The translations under genes and the position numbers were made by a program. Below, piece by piece: positions 44,465-52,885 of a stretch of DNA of 64,000 nucleotides (the first letter of the stretch is position 1; every line of letters starts with the position of its first letter). The DNA comes from CAWDPQ01 sp049642465. Its GTDB lineage: Bacteria > Acidobacteriota > Vicinamibacteria > Vicinamibacterales > 2-12-FULL-66-21. Location of the stretch: NCBI GenBank assembly GCA_049642465.1, contig JBAROV010000141.1, forward strand, positions 48,297 to 112,296, written 5' to 3'. The notes beneath the pieces were generated by a model. It was not told the DNA's origin, did not search any database, and saw only the letters and a program-made list of their open reading frames with translations.

Positions 44465-45481
44465 ATGAACCCCCGTGATCCGGAGAACGGCCCGTTCGGT
44501 CCGATCTCGCGCCGCTCTGCGATTGGCTCGACGCTAATGGCGGGCGCAGCATGCCTGGCGCCGGGAGCATTCGCGTCCGACGCGGGCGTCCCTGCGCAGA
44601 CCGTCCCCAGGCGCCGCTACGAGATGAAGAAGTCGATCAATCTGTGGGCGTTTCCCTACCCGCAGAAGATGACCCTCACGCAATGCCTCCAACTCGCGAA
44701 GGATGCGGGGTTCGATGGAATCGAATTGAACTACGACCTCGAATCGGACCTCTCTCCGAAGTCGGGAACGAAGGAATTCCTGGAGATTCGCCGGACGGCG
44801 GACAAGGTCGGCATCGCGATCAGCGGCTTGTGCTCGTTCCTCTTTTGGCCGTACCCGCTGACGAGCAACGACCAGTCGAAGCGCAGCCGTGGACTCGAAC
44901 TCGCGGGGCGAATGACCCAGGCCGCGCACGACCTCGGCACCGAAAACCTGCTCGTCGTCCCAGGCGCCGTGCACATTCCGTGGCGCGACGACCACGAACC
45001 GGTGCCGAACGACGTCTGCGATCGCCGCGCCAGGGAAGCGATTGGAAGCCTCGTGCAGACGGCTGAGAAACTGAACGTGTCGCTCAACATCGAGAACATC
45101 TTTTTCAACGGCTACCTGATGACACCGATGGAGATGAACGCGTTCGTAGACAGCTTCTCGAGTCCCAGCGTGCGCGTCCACTTCGACACCGGCAACATCA
45201 TGCTGTTCCAGCACCCCGAGCACTGGATTCCCATCATGGGCAAACGTGTCCGCAACACGCATTTCAAGGAGTTCAGCAAGAAAGCAACTGACCACTCGCT
45301 CGAGTCGTTCCGGCCGTTGCTGGATGGGACGACCAACTGGCCCGGCGTGATGGAGGCGCTCGACGCCATTGGCTATCGCGGCTACTGCACGTTCGAGTAC
45401 TTTCACCCGTACCTGCATTATCCCGAGGCGCTGGTCTACCAAACGTCAGATTCGCTGGACAGAATGCTGGGAAGAAAATGA
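44465..45481 (+). CDS. Tat-exported TIM-barrel sugar isomerase/epimerase-like protein
   Basis: 338 residues, ATG 44465 after AAAGGAGCC. A Tat-like SRRSAIGS leader, then MKKSINLWAFPYPQKMTLTQ, KDAGFDGIELNYD, VSLNIENIFFNGYLMTP, VRVHFDTGNIMLFQHPEHWI and RNTHFKEFSKK supply the metal-site residues of an AP-endonuclease-2-like barrel. Its stop overlaps the next start (ATGA), so it is translationally coupled to the M55 aminopeptidase. Coupling an exported isomerase-like protein with a D-aminopeptidase suggests a shared substrate such as a cell-wall-derived compound, but this is inference. Confidence 0.88.
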   Translation: MNPRDPENGPFGPISRRSAIGSTLMAGAACLAPGAFASDAGVPAQTVPRRRYEMKKSINLWAFPYPQKMTLTQCLQLAKDAGFDGIELNYDLESDLSPKSGTKEFLEIRRTADKVGIAISGLCSFLFWPYPLTSNDQSKRSRGLELAGRMTQAAHDLGTENLLVVPGAVHIPWRDDHEPVPNDVCDRRAREAIGSLVQTAEKLNVSLNIENIFFNGYLMTPMEMNAFVDSFSSPSVRVHFDTGNIMLFQHPEHWIPIMGKRVRNTHFKEFSKKATDHSLESFRPLLDGTTNWPGVMEALDAIGYRGYCTFEYFHPYLHYPEALVYQTSDSLDRMLGRK

Positions 45482-46362
45482 TTCAACGAGCAGCCGTTGT
45501 CTGCATTCTCGCGGTCGTCGTGCAACTGAGCGCAGGCGGTCAGACCGGACGCAAAGTATTCATCTCGGCTGACATGGAAGGCATCAGCGGGATCTCCGGT
45601 CCCGACCAGCTCGCGGCAACTGGAGCGGAGTACGGCCGCTCGCGCAAGATGATGGCGGACGATGTGAATGCGGCCATTCGAGGCGCCACAGCTGGCGGCG
45701 CGACTGACATCGTCGTCAACGACTCGCACGGGAGCATGCGGAATCTGCGGCTGGAGGATCTGGAGGCTGGCGTCCGCCTGATCAGCCACAGCTTCAAGAA
45801 GTCCGGAATGATGGAGGGGCTCGACGAGTCATTCGACGCGGTGATCTTCATTGGCTATCACGCGCAGGCCGGGAGCGCCGGCGGACTCTTCGCGCACACC
45901 GGAAGCGGTGTCGTTCGCGACCTACGCGTGAACGGACGTTCGCTCGGCGAAGGCGGGCTGAACACGCTCGTCGCAGGCTGGTACGGCGTACCGGTCGCAC
46001 TCGTGACCGGTGATGATGTGGCGGTGAAGCAGGTGATGGCCGTCGCGTCCGATGCCAGGTCCGTCGTCACGAAGCGCGCCATCAACCCGCGCGCGGTCGA
46101 ACTGCGCCCGTTCGCACGCGTCCATGCCGATATTGAGCGGGCGGCGAGCGAAGGCGTCAAGAGCGCGCGGAAGTTCCCGCCCCGCCGCGAGGCGGCCTAT
46201 CACGTGGAGCTCCAGTTCCAGGACATCCTGATCCCCGAAGTCGCGGAAAACCTCCCCGGCATGACCCGCCCCTCCCCCGACATGATCGCCTTCTCTGTCG
46301 ACACGATGCCGAAGGCGTACACGCTGATCCGATTGCTGTACCGGTACATCAACCCCGAATAG
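45478..46362 (+). CDS. M55 family D-aminopeptidase (DppA-like), exported
   Basis: 294 residues from ATG 45478 inside the previous stop. Signal peptide (AAVVCILAVVVQLSAGGQ). The zinc residues of M55 peptidases are all present: SADMEGISGI, VVNDSHGSMRN and IFIGYHAQAG. The family cleaves D-amino acid peptides or amides; B. subtilis DppA is the reference. This copy is exported, while DppA itself is usually cytoplasmic. The last gene of the unit starting at 44465. Confidence 0.9.
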   Translation: MIQRAAVVCILAVVVQLSAGGQTGRKVFISADMEGISGISGPDQLAATGAEYGRSRKMMADDVNAAIRGATAGGATDIVVNDSHGSMRNLRLEDLEAGVRLISHSFKKSGMMEGLDESFDAVIFIGYHAQAGSAGGLFAHTGSGVVRDLRVNGRSLGEGGLNTLVAGWYGVPVALVTGDDVAVKQVMAVASDARSVVTKRAINPRAVELRPFARVHADIERAASEGVKSARKFPPRREAAYHVELQFQDILIPEVAENLPGMTRPSPDMIAFSVDTMPKAYTLIRLLYRYINPE

Positions 46363-46400
46363 CCCGGGCGCGTGGCCGGTTGCACGTGGCTGGTGTTTCC

Positions 46401-46410
46401 AGTATATACT
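46401..46410. promoter_or_regulatory. AGTATATACT operator candidate of the PadR unit
   Basis: A perfect 10-bp palindrome 29 bp before the PadR GTG, overlapping the expected promoter (TATACT may also serve as -10). PadR repressors bind AT-rich dyads at their own promoters. A second, weaker site is not seen. Confidence 0.5.
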
Positions 46411-46438
46411 TCGCCTCCCTACCTATAGCGAGGCTACC

Positions 46439-46771
46439 GTGTTCAGTCCGGAATTGAAAAAAGGCAGCACCGAGATGTTGATCCTGTCGCTGGTGGACTC
46501 CCGCCCGCGGCACGGCTACGAAATCGGCAAGCTGATCGAATCGCGGTCCGGAGGAAGGCTCACCTTCGCCCTCCCCACCCTCTACCCGACCCTGCTCCGC
46601 CTCGAAAACCGCGGCCTGATCAAAGGACGATGGGTCGAGAAGGCTGGCGAGCGCGAGCGCTGTTTCTACCGCCTCACGCCAGCAGGGCGCCGCGTCCTGG
46701 CCGAACACCGCGCCACGTGGAGAGCCTACGTGCAGGCGATCGATGCGGTGATGGCGGGGTCCGATGCGTAA
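46439..46771 (+). CDS. PadR family transcriptional regulator
   Basis: 110 residues from GTG 46439. The winged helix begins SPELKKGSTEMLILSLVDSR and contains PRHGYEIGKLIESR, LPTLYPTLLRLENRGLIKGR and RLTPAGRRVLAE, the PadR signature. It overlaps the next gene by 8 bp, which is the standard PadR-ADOP arrangement in Acidobacteria; here it would repress the permease until an unknown ligand binds. The palindrome AGTATATACT lies just upstream. Confidence 0.94.
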   Translation: MFSPELKKGSTEMLILSLVDSRPRHGYEIGKLIESRSGGRLTFALPTLYPTLLRLENRGLIKGRWVEKAGERERCFYRLTPAGRRVLAEHRATWRAYVQAIDAVMAGSDA

Positions 46772-49460
46772 CTGGACATCGTTTGTCCGGACGCATCTCT
46801 CGCTGCCGCAGCTGACGCCCGAGCGCGAGGCTCGAATCATTCGGGAAATCGCGGCGCAGCTCGAGGACTTCTATCGCGAAGCCATCGCCGGTGGCGCGAC
46901 AGAGGCGCAGGCCGACGCGCATGCCCGCGCCCAGATTCATGATTGGGATGGGATGGCCCGCGACCTCCGGCAAGCCGATCGTCCCCACGTTCGGCCGCGC
47001 ATCGAGCGGCTGACCGACGCTATCGAACACATCGCCGAACCCGACCGAGGAGCGCTGAAAATGCTCGCCGACCTGCTCACCGACGTCCGCTACGGGATCC
47101 GCCAGATGCTGAAAGCGCCCGGCTTCACGATCGTCGCCATCCTGACGCTGGCCTTCGGCATCGGCGCCACGACCTCGATCTTCAGCATCGTCAATGGCGT
47201 CATGCTTCGGCCGCTGCCCTACCCGGAGCCCGAACGGCTCGTCCGGGTGTTCGAGGTCGTGAGGCAATACGGCCAGTTCTCGGTCGCACCCGCGAACTTT
47301 CTCGATTGGCGGAAGCAGCACACGGTGTTCGAGCGGATCGCGGCATTTTCGAGCGGCACCGATTCACTCGTCACTGGCGAGGGACCGGACCGAATCAGCA
47401 TGGCTTCCGTCTCGTGGGACCTGTTCGAACTGCTGCACGTCTCGCCCGCTCTCGGGCGCAGCTTCCGTTCGGACGAGGATCTGCCCCAGCAGAATTCCGT
47501 CATCGTCCTGAGCCACGGGATGTGGCAACGGCGTCTTGGTGCCGACCCGCACGTGCTGGGGCGCACCCTCACGCTCGGTGGTTCTCCCGTGACGATCATT
47601 GGCGTGATGCCCGAGGGTTTCTATTTTCCGAACAGAGAGACGGAATTCTGGCGGCCAATCGCGGTGGATCCCGTGAAAGCGCCTCGCGGTGCGCACTTTC
47701 TCGGGGTGATTGCCCGCGTGAAGGAGGGCATCTCGATCGAACAGGCGGACGCGGAAATGAAGGGGATCGCCGAACGCCTGGCGAAGCAGTATCCGCCTAC
47801 GAATCGCGATGAATCGGCAATGACGATCCGCATGCACGATCTGATCGTCAGGCCGATTCGACCCATGCTGTTGACGCTGCTGGCGGCGGTCGGAGTCGTC
47901 GTGCTGATCGCGTGCGCCAATGTCGCGAACCTGCTCCTCGTGCGGGCTTCCGTGCGCGAGAAGGAGATCGCCATCCGCGCAGCGATGGGTGCCGGACGCC
48001 GGCGGCTCGTCATGCAGATGCTCGGGGAGAGCCTGGTGCTGGCAACCGCGGGCGGGTTGTTCGGGGTTTTGCTCGCCTGGTTATCGATCGCGCCGGTTCG
48101 CACGCTGGGCGCCGGCAGTATTCCACGAGTCGCCGATATCACACTCGACCCGCTCGTCCTGACGTTCGCACTGCTGGTATCGATGGCGACGGGCGTTCTC
48201 TTCGGACTCGCCCCGGCCTGGCAGGCATCCCGCGGCGCTCTTGGCGCCGCGCTCAAGGAAGGCGGACGTTCGTCGAGCACCTCGTCGGGCAGAGGCGTGA
48301 GGAGCGCCCTGTTGATTGTTGAAGTCGCGTTGTCGATCGTGCTGCTGGTCGGCGCCGCGTTGCTGCTGCGCAGCTTCGCGAAGCTGACCAGCGTCGACCC
48401 CGGGTTCAGAGCTGATCACGTGCTGACGTTCCGCATCGCGCTCCCTCGGGCATCGTATCCAGACGGACCCACCCACATCGCGTTTTTCGATCGCCTCCTC
48501 GACAGACTCAATGGCACGCCGGGCGTGGTGGCCGCGGGAATGGCGCAGCAGATCCCGCTGCGAGGGGACTACATGCTTTCGTTCTCGATCCAGGGGAAAC
48601 CGGACGAACCTGGCACCGAGCGATCGGCAAATTACCGGGCTGTCAGTCCCGGGTACTTTTCGGCGTTGGGCATACCACTCATCCGTGGACGCATATTCAA
48701 CGCGCAGGATACCGAACGGTCGCCACTGGTCGCCGTCGTGGATCAGGCCTTCGCGGCAAGACACTTCCCCGGCGAGGATCCAATCGGTCGCGGAGTCGAC
48801 ATCGGCAATGGGACCGATGGCTTCGCCCAGATCGTCGGCATCGTCGGCGACGTGCGTCACAATGCGCTCGACTCATCGCCCGGGCCGACGATGTATGCGC
48901 CGTTCAACCATGATACGTTCGGGCAGATGGCGCTGCTGGTACGAACCAAAGAGGACCCGTCCACGTTCGTGGCGACGATACGCCAGATCCTCCGCGAGAT
49001 CGACAGCAGCTTGCCCGCCTTTGCGATGGCTCCATTGCGGGAGGTCATCAGCGATTCGGTCGCGCAACGACGCTTCTCGATGCTGCTCCTCAGTGTGTTC
49101 GCCTTCGTCGCCCTCTTCCTCGCAGCTGTCGGGCTCTACGGCGTCGTCGCTTACACCGTGAGTTTGCGCACGCAGGAGATCGGTGTGCGGATGGCGATCG
49201 GGGCCGAACCCGGACACGTGCTGCGGATGGTCATTGGTGGCGGCATGAAGCTGGCCCTGATTGGCGTGTTCATCGGCATCGCCACGGCGCTGGTCCTTGC
49301 GCGGTACGTGTCGACGCTGCTCTATGACGTTACACCGTTCGATCCCACGAGCTACACGGTCACCGCGATCGTGCTGCTCGCGGTGTGCGTCCTCGCGTGC
49401 TATGTCCCCGCTCGTCGAGCGATGTCGGTGGATCCCCTCGTGGCGCTGCGGGCAGAGTGA
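46764..49460 (+). CDS. ADOP-type duplicated FtsX/MacB-like ABC permease
   Basis: 898 residues. The N-terminal 90 residues (ERIIREIAAQLEDFYREAI-like, then ARAQIHDWDGMARDLRQA) are the ADOP prefix. Two MacB_PCD/FtsX halves follow, each with a large periplasmic domain and about four helices: LTLAFGIGATTSIFSIVNG ... LLAAVGVVVLIACANVANLL, LVRASVREKEIAIRAAMGA, then the second half ending SLRTQEIGVRMAIGAEPGHV, MSVDPLVALRAE. No ATPase lies beside it (orphan permease). It is co-translated with PadR by an 8-bp overlap. Probably part of an efflux or lipoprotein-handling complex; cargo unknown. Confidence 0.95.
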   Translation: MRNWTSFVRTHLSLPQLTPEREARIIREIAAQLEDFYREAIAGGATEAQADAHARAQIHDWDGMARDLRQADRPHVRPRIERLTDAIEHIAEPDRGALKMLADLLTDVRYGIRQMLKAPGFTIVAILTLAFGIGATTSIFSIVNGVMLRPLPYPEPERLVRVFEVVRQYGQFSVAPANFLDWRKQHTVFERIAAFSSGTDSLVTGEGPDRISMASVSWDLFELLHVSPALGRSFRSDEDLPQQNSVIVLSHGMWQRRLGADPHVLGRTLTLGGSPVTIIGVMPEGFYFPNRETEFWRPIAVDPVKAPRGAHFLGVIARVKEGISIEQADAEMKGIAERLAKQYPPTNRDESAMTIRMHDLIVRPIRPMLLTLLAAVGVVVLIACANVANLLLVRASVREKEIAIRAAMGAGRRRLVMQMLGESLVLATAGGLFGVLLAWLSIAPVRTLGAGSIPRVADITLDPLVLTFALLVSMATGVLFGLAPAWQASRGALGAALKEGGRSSSTSSGRGVRSALLIVEVALSIVLLVGAALLLRSFAKLTSVDPGFRADHVLTFRIALPRASYPDGPTHIAFFDRLLDRLNGTPGVVAAGMAQQIPLRGDYMLSFSIQGKPDEPGTERSANYRAVSPGYFSALGIPLIRGRIFNAQDTERSPLVAVVDQAFAARHFPGEDPIGRGVDIGNGTDGFAQIVGIVGDVRHNALDSSPGPTMYAPFNHDTFGQMALLVRTKEDPSTFVATIRQILREIDSSLPAFAMAPLREVISDSVAQRRFSMLLLSVFAFVALFLAAVGLYGVVAYTVSLRTQEIGVRMAIGAEPGHVLRMVIGGGMKLALIGVFIGIATALVLARYVSTLLYDVTPFDPTSYTVTAIVLLAVCVLACYVPARRAMSVDPLVALRAE

Positions 49461-49468
49461 ACGACTCG

Positions 49469-49508
49469 GCGCTTCGCGCTACGGCTCGACTCGCTTTGCT
49501 CGCTCGCC
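49469..49508. repeat. GCGCTTCGCGC / CTCGCTTTGCTCGCTCG hairpin-rich gap
   Basis: Between the convergent ADOP and TPR-CHAT genes, GCGC-TTC-GCGC (49469-49479) and the following CTCGACTCGCTTTGCTCGCTCGC form short hairpins. This may be a bidirectional terminator without a T-run, or a low-complexity repeat. Confidence 0.4.
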
Positions 49509-49523
49509 CCGTCCTCCCGTCCC

Positions 49524-52202
49524 CTATCTCGGTTCGCCGACCAGCACGAACGCAGCCCAGTCAAACGGGTTCGGGTACAAGCGACGCGTGGCGAGTTGAG
49601 CCGTGCGCAGGGCACCGGCCGGCGACTCGCCGGCGTTGCGTGCGGCGTAGAAGCGATCCATCAGGTATGCCGTCGATCGATCGTTCACGTCCCAGTAACT
49701 CACCAGCACACGTGGCGTCCCGGCGTACATGAACGCGCGGGTCAGCCCGACGATTCCGTCGCCCGAGATCCTCCCCAGTCCGGTCGAACATCCGCTCAGA
49801 ACGACCAGATCGGCCGAGAGCTCCAGACCAAAGACTTCTGCGGCGCGAAGGTAACCATCGTCCCCTTCTCCGGGCGCGAGGACGACGGAAGACGAGAGCG
49901 GGCGTTCGGCTGAGACGAGTCCGTGTGTCGCGAAATGAAGGACGCGCTGATTCGCCGCCGTGCGTTTGATCGCGGCCTCGGATGCGCGGGTTCCAGACAG
50001 CAGCATTGCGGACTGCGGCCCCAGACGACGCACAACCATCTGCCCTTCATTGCGGGCACCGGGAAGCGCGGCGAGCTTGGCCTCGGCTGGGACCGTCGGA
50101 TCGGCGATGACGAGCGCGGCGGAGGCAGACGTCGCGGCCCGCAACTTTTCAGGCGTGTAGCGATATACGGAGATCGACGGGGCGGTCGCCAACGCATATC
50201 GCGCTACCAGGGGCGCGCCCGAGGCGTTGCGCAAGGCCGCGAACGGCACCAGCGCCACCGCACCGTCAGGAATGATGATGAGTGGCACGGCAGACGACTT
50301 CGGCAACCGTCCCTCGACTGGCGCGATTAACCAGGTGTAGAGGCGGCGCAAATGTTCGTTCAGCTTTGTTGGCTGAGTGTTCAGCGGGTCGATCAGTTTT
50401 CGTGTTTCCGCAACCTGGGCTTCGAGTTGTTTCGCATCGACTTCGAGTGCCGTCGCGTGAATGCCCTCGGTGCCGGAGACCGTCCACGCGAGTACTGCGC
50501 GTTCGGTGACCATGAACTCGAGGATCACCGCTTGCGATCGTTTAGCAATGTCGAGGATTTCCTGGACCCCCGGACTTTCGGCGGTGACGAGGCTGGCCAG
50601 TTCGGGATCCTGTTCGCGGAGTCGGTTCACGCTGCTGTCGAGCGAATCTCCGGCACGCCGAAGTTCGTCCGAACGCGACGCGCCGGCAGACCGCGCGGCC
50701 TGCAACTCTTCGCGGGCGGCCTGCATCGTCTCCAGCGATTCGGCCGCTCTGCGCCGACCGAGCGTTTGCCGCTGTTCCAGAAGATCGGCGAGTGCGCGCG
50801 CGCGCCCCGCTTCGGCTGCCTGCAATGCCTCTGCTGGACGGCCGGCACTCAGGAGCGAATCCGCCAATTCCTGGAATACCTGTCTGCGGCCTTCGCCAAA
50901 GCCAATCTTTCCCGCATCACTCGACACACTGGCACGAAGATCGTTGACGATCTTCGCCGCGGCTTCGAGATGCGCAATCGCCGTGTCGGTTTGTCCCGAC
51001 CGACGAACCGCCCGAGCCAGTGTCAGACGCGCGCGCCAGCCAAGCTCGGGAGCTTCGGTCTCGGTTGCGAGCGCCAGTGCGTTTTCGGCGCGCTGGACGC
51101 CGCGGCCGTTGGCGCCCTCCCGCACGTCGAGGTCCGCGAGCGCTATCAAGGTCGAGGCTTCTCTGGCTTTCGCGCCGATGTCGCGCTGGATCCCGCGGGC
51201 CTCTTCGTAACTCTGGCGCGCCCGTGCGAGCTCCCCCCGTGCCGCGTACACGTGACCGAGGTTCAAGAGTGCGAGCGCTTGCTCGTTCCGGTTCCCGAGT
51301 TCACGGGTCAGTTTGAGTTGTTGCTGAAAATAGTCGAACGCGCGAGTCAGATCGCCGCGCTTCATCACGAGCTCGCCGAGGTTGCCCAGGAGCACACTCT
51401 GACCGCGTCGCTCGTTGATGTCTCGTGCGATTACCAGCGATCGCTGGTAGTGATCGAGGGCCCGTTCGTCTTCACCGAGCAGGCCGTAGACAACCGCCGT
51501 GTTGTGGAGCGTCACCGCTTGACCATAGCGATCGCCATTGTCAATCTGCGCGGCCAACCCCCGACGGTAGTAGTCCAGAGCGGTGTCGTACTCGCCAAGG
51601 TTTTTGTAGGAAATGCCAATTTCGTTGAGCAGCCGGATTCGCGCCGTGTGCTTCGCGTCGCCGAACAGTCGTTCTGCCTCCGAGTAGCTGCCAAGTGCTG
51701 CGCGGTGGCGACCCGTCAGGTCCTCGACAGATGCGATGACCATCCAGACGCGGGCCGCGCCGTCAGTATCTTTGAGAGCGTCGTAGCGGGCCAGGGCGAT
51801 GCGCAGTTGCTCCAGCGATCGCGCATACGCGCCCTGATTCTTGTAACACTGACCGATTCCCATGAGGGCCCGGGCCTCGGTGCGACCGCTACCGGCCGTG
51901 CGACTCATTTCTGCCGCGCGATTGTAGAAGTCCAGTGCCCGCGGATAGTCGTTGCGCTGAAAATGCGCGAAGCCCGTTTGAAACAGGACGTCCGCGTGAA
52001 GCGCGGGCTGGGTGGCGAGTGCCGGATCCTTCAGCAGCGGTTCGAGAATCGCCATCGCTGGCACCGCGGCATTCTTCGCCAGCAAATCTGCGGCTTGCTT
52101 GACTCGCGCTGCAAGCGTGTCCTGTCCCGCGAGTCGGCCAGCCTGAAACGGTGGCGCAACTCCCAGCAGCCAGACGAGGATGACCGCTTCACGGATTCGC
52201 AC
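49524..52202 (-). CDS. Exported TPR-CHAT protease-like protein
   Basis: 892 residues from GTG 52202 (AGAGGG upstream); a signal peptide (AVILVWLLGVAPPFQAGRLA) follows. Tetratricopeptide repeats run from about 50 to 400 (for example LFQTGFAHFQRNDYPRALDF, YRRGLAAQIDNGDRYGQAVT, LLNLGHVYAARGELARARQS). A coiled region then leads to a CHAT domain (about 590-892) with the catalytic pair His760 in HFATHG and Cys805 in LSGCSTG, the caspase-like dyad. Both residues are intact, so an active cysteine protease is expected. Export is unusual for CHAT proteins, which are usually cytoplasmic. A longer start at 52367 would hide the signal peptide. Confidence 0.9.
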   Translation of the reverse strand: MRIREAVILVWLLGVAPPFQAGRLAGQDTLAARVKQAADLLAKNAAVPAMAILEPLLKDPALATQPALHADVLFQTGFAHFQRNDYPRALDFYNRAAEMSRTAGSGRTEARALMGIGQCYKNQGAYARSLEQLRIALARYDALKDTDGAARVWMVIASVEDLTGRHRAALGSYSEAERLFGDAKHTARIRLLNEIGISYKNLGEYDTALDYYRRGLAAQIDNGDRYGQAVTLHNTAVVYGLLGEDERALDHYQRSLVIARDINERRGQSVLLGNLGELVMKRGDLTRAFDYFQQQLKLTRELGNRNEQALALLNLGHVYAARGELARARQSYEEARGIQRDIGAKAREASTLIALADLDVREGANGRGVQRAENALALATETEAPELGWRARLTLARAVRRSGQTDTAIAHLEAAAKIVNDLRASVSSDAGKIGFGEGRRQVFQELADSLLSAGRPAEALQAAEAGRARALADLLEQRQTLGRRRAAESLETMQAAREELQAARSAGASRSDELRRAGDSLDSSVNRLREQDPELASLVTAESPGVQEILDIAKRSQAVILEFMVTERAVLAWTVSGTEGIHATALEVDAKQLEAQVAETRKLIDPLNTQPTKLNEHLRRLYTWLIAPVEGRLPKSSAVPLIIIPDGAVALVPFAALRNASGAPLVARYALATAPSISVYRYTPEKLRAATSASAALVIADPTVPAEAKLAALPGARNEGQMVVRRLGPQSAMLLSGTRASEAAIKRTAANQRVLHFATHGLVSAERPLSSSVVLAPGEGDDGYLRAAEVFGLELSADLVVLSGCSTGLGRISGDGIVGLTRAFMYAGTPRVLVSYWDVNDRSTAYLMDRFYAARNAGESPAGALRTAQLATRRLYPNPFDWAAFVLVGEPR

Positions 52203-52539
52203 GAGGGCCCTCTTGTTCGACAGGCGGGAGCCTACCACAGGCCGAAGCGAGAGAGGACGGGGCGTGGTACGCCGCGTGCGGGGTTCTTCCGCGGAGGTGC
52301 TGGTGGCAAGGCGAACGTCAGAAAGCAGCCTGCGCGTCGACGCCCGACTGCACGAAAGCAGGCTCAATCGGCAAAACCAACGCGCAAGACGTCAAAGAAG
52401 GGTGAACAGACAACCGAACGTGCCATCACAGGCAGAACCGAGTTGCTGAAGCGGCTGACAACTGAGCTCGCCGACCACGAGTTGATCGAGGAAAAGGTAG
52501 CGCGTGCTATGCTCTGCCCCCGAAAACCACGGCCTGAAC
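52203..52539. other. 337-bp gap with a possible basic reading frame
   Basis: The divergent gap between the TPR-CHAT and NIPSNAP genes has a forward frame from about 52293: GGAGGKANVRKQPARRRPTA, RKQAQSAKPTRKTSKKGEQT and TELLKRLTTELADHELIEEK. It is Lys/Arg-rich, then amphipathic, and looks like the start of a histone-like or DNA-binding protein, but it has no good start codon and runs on over the NIPSNAP gene in another frame. It may be a gene remnant. TGCTATGCT at 52505-52513 could be an extended -10 for the NIPSNAP gene. Confidence 0.35.
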
Positions 52540-52854
52540 ATGATCATCGAAATGCGGACGTACAAGATCAAGCCGGGCAAACGTTCGGAGTTCCTCGCGA
52601 TCTTTCACACGAAATCGATGCCGGCGCATGCGGAAATCGGGATGAAGATCATCGGACCCTTTCTGTCGATCGAAGATCCCGACGTCTTCTTCTTCATGCG
52701 CGGGTTTCCGGATCTCGCATCGCGGGAGGCTATGAAGGCGAAGTTCTACGAGGGTGAGTTGTGGAAGACCCAACTGGAAGCTGTCCTCATGCCGTTGATC
52801 GTCAGGTACGATGTCGTGCTGGTCGACGATCCGGATGGGCGGATCAAGTGGTAA
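52540..52854 (+). CDS. NIPSNAP family protein
   Basis: 104 residues from ATG 52540. MIIEMRTYKIKPGKRSEFLA and a matching second half (FFFMRGFPDLASREAMKAKF, YEGELWKTQLEAVLMPLIVR) fit the NIPSNAP ferredoxin-like dimeric alpha/beta barrel. The family often assists small-molecule chemistry, but no catalytic residue is assured. It is followed after 31 bp by the polysaccharide deacetylase gene, so the two probably share a transcript. Confidence 0.88.
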   Translation: MIIEMRTYKIKPGKRSEFLAIFHTKSMPAHAEIGMKIIGPFLSIEDPDVFFFMRGFPDLASREAMKAKFYEGELWKTQLEAVLMPLIVRYDVVLVDDPDGRIKW

Positions 52855-52885
52855 ACGCGTAGTGCGGATTCTGATTGGGGATTGG

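Noticed and set aside
46764..49460. Search for an ABC ATPase beside the permease
   Set aside because: No Walker A or signature motif was found next to it; orphan permeases of this type usually lack one.
50352..52757. An 801-codon forward open frame antisense to the TPR-CHAT gene
   Set aside because: It mirrors the reverse-strand gene, lacks domains and has a codon pattern typical of the opposite strand of high-GC DNA.
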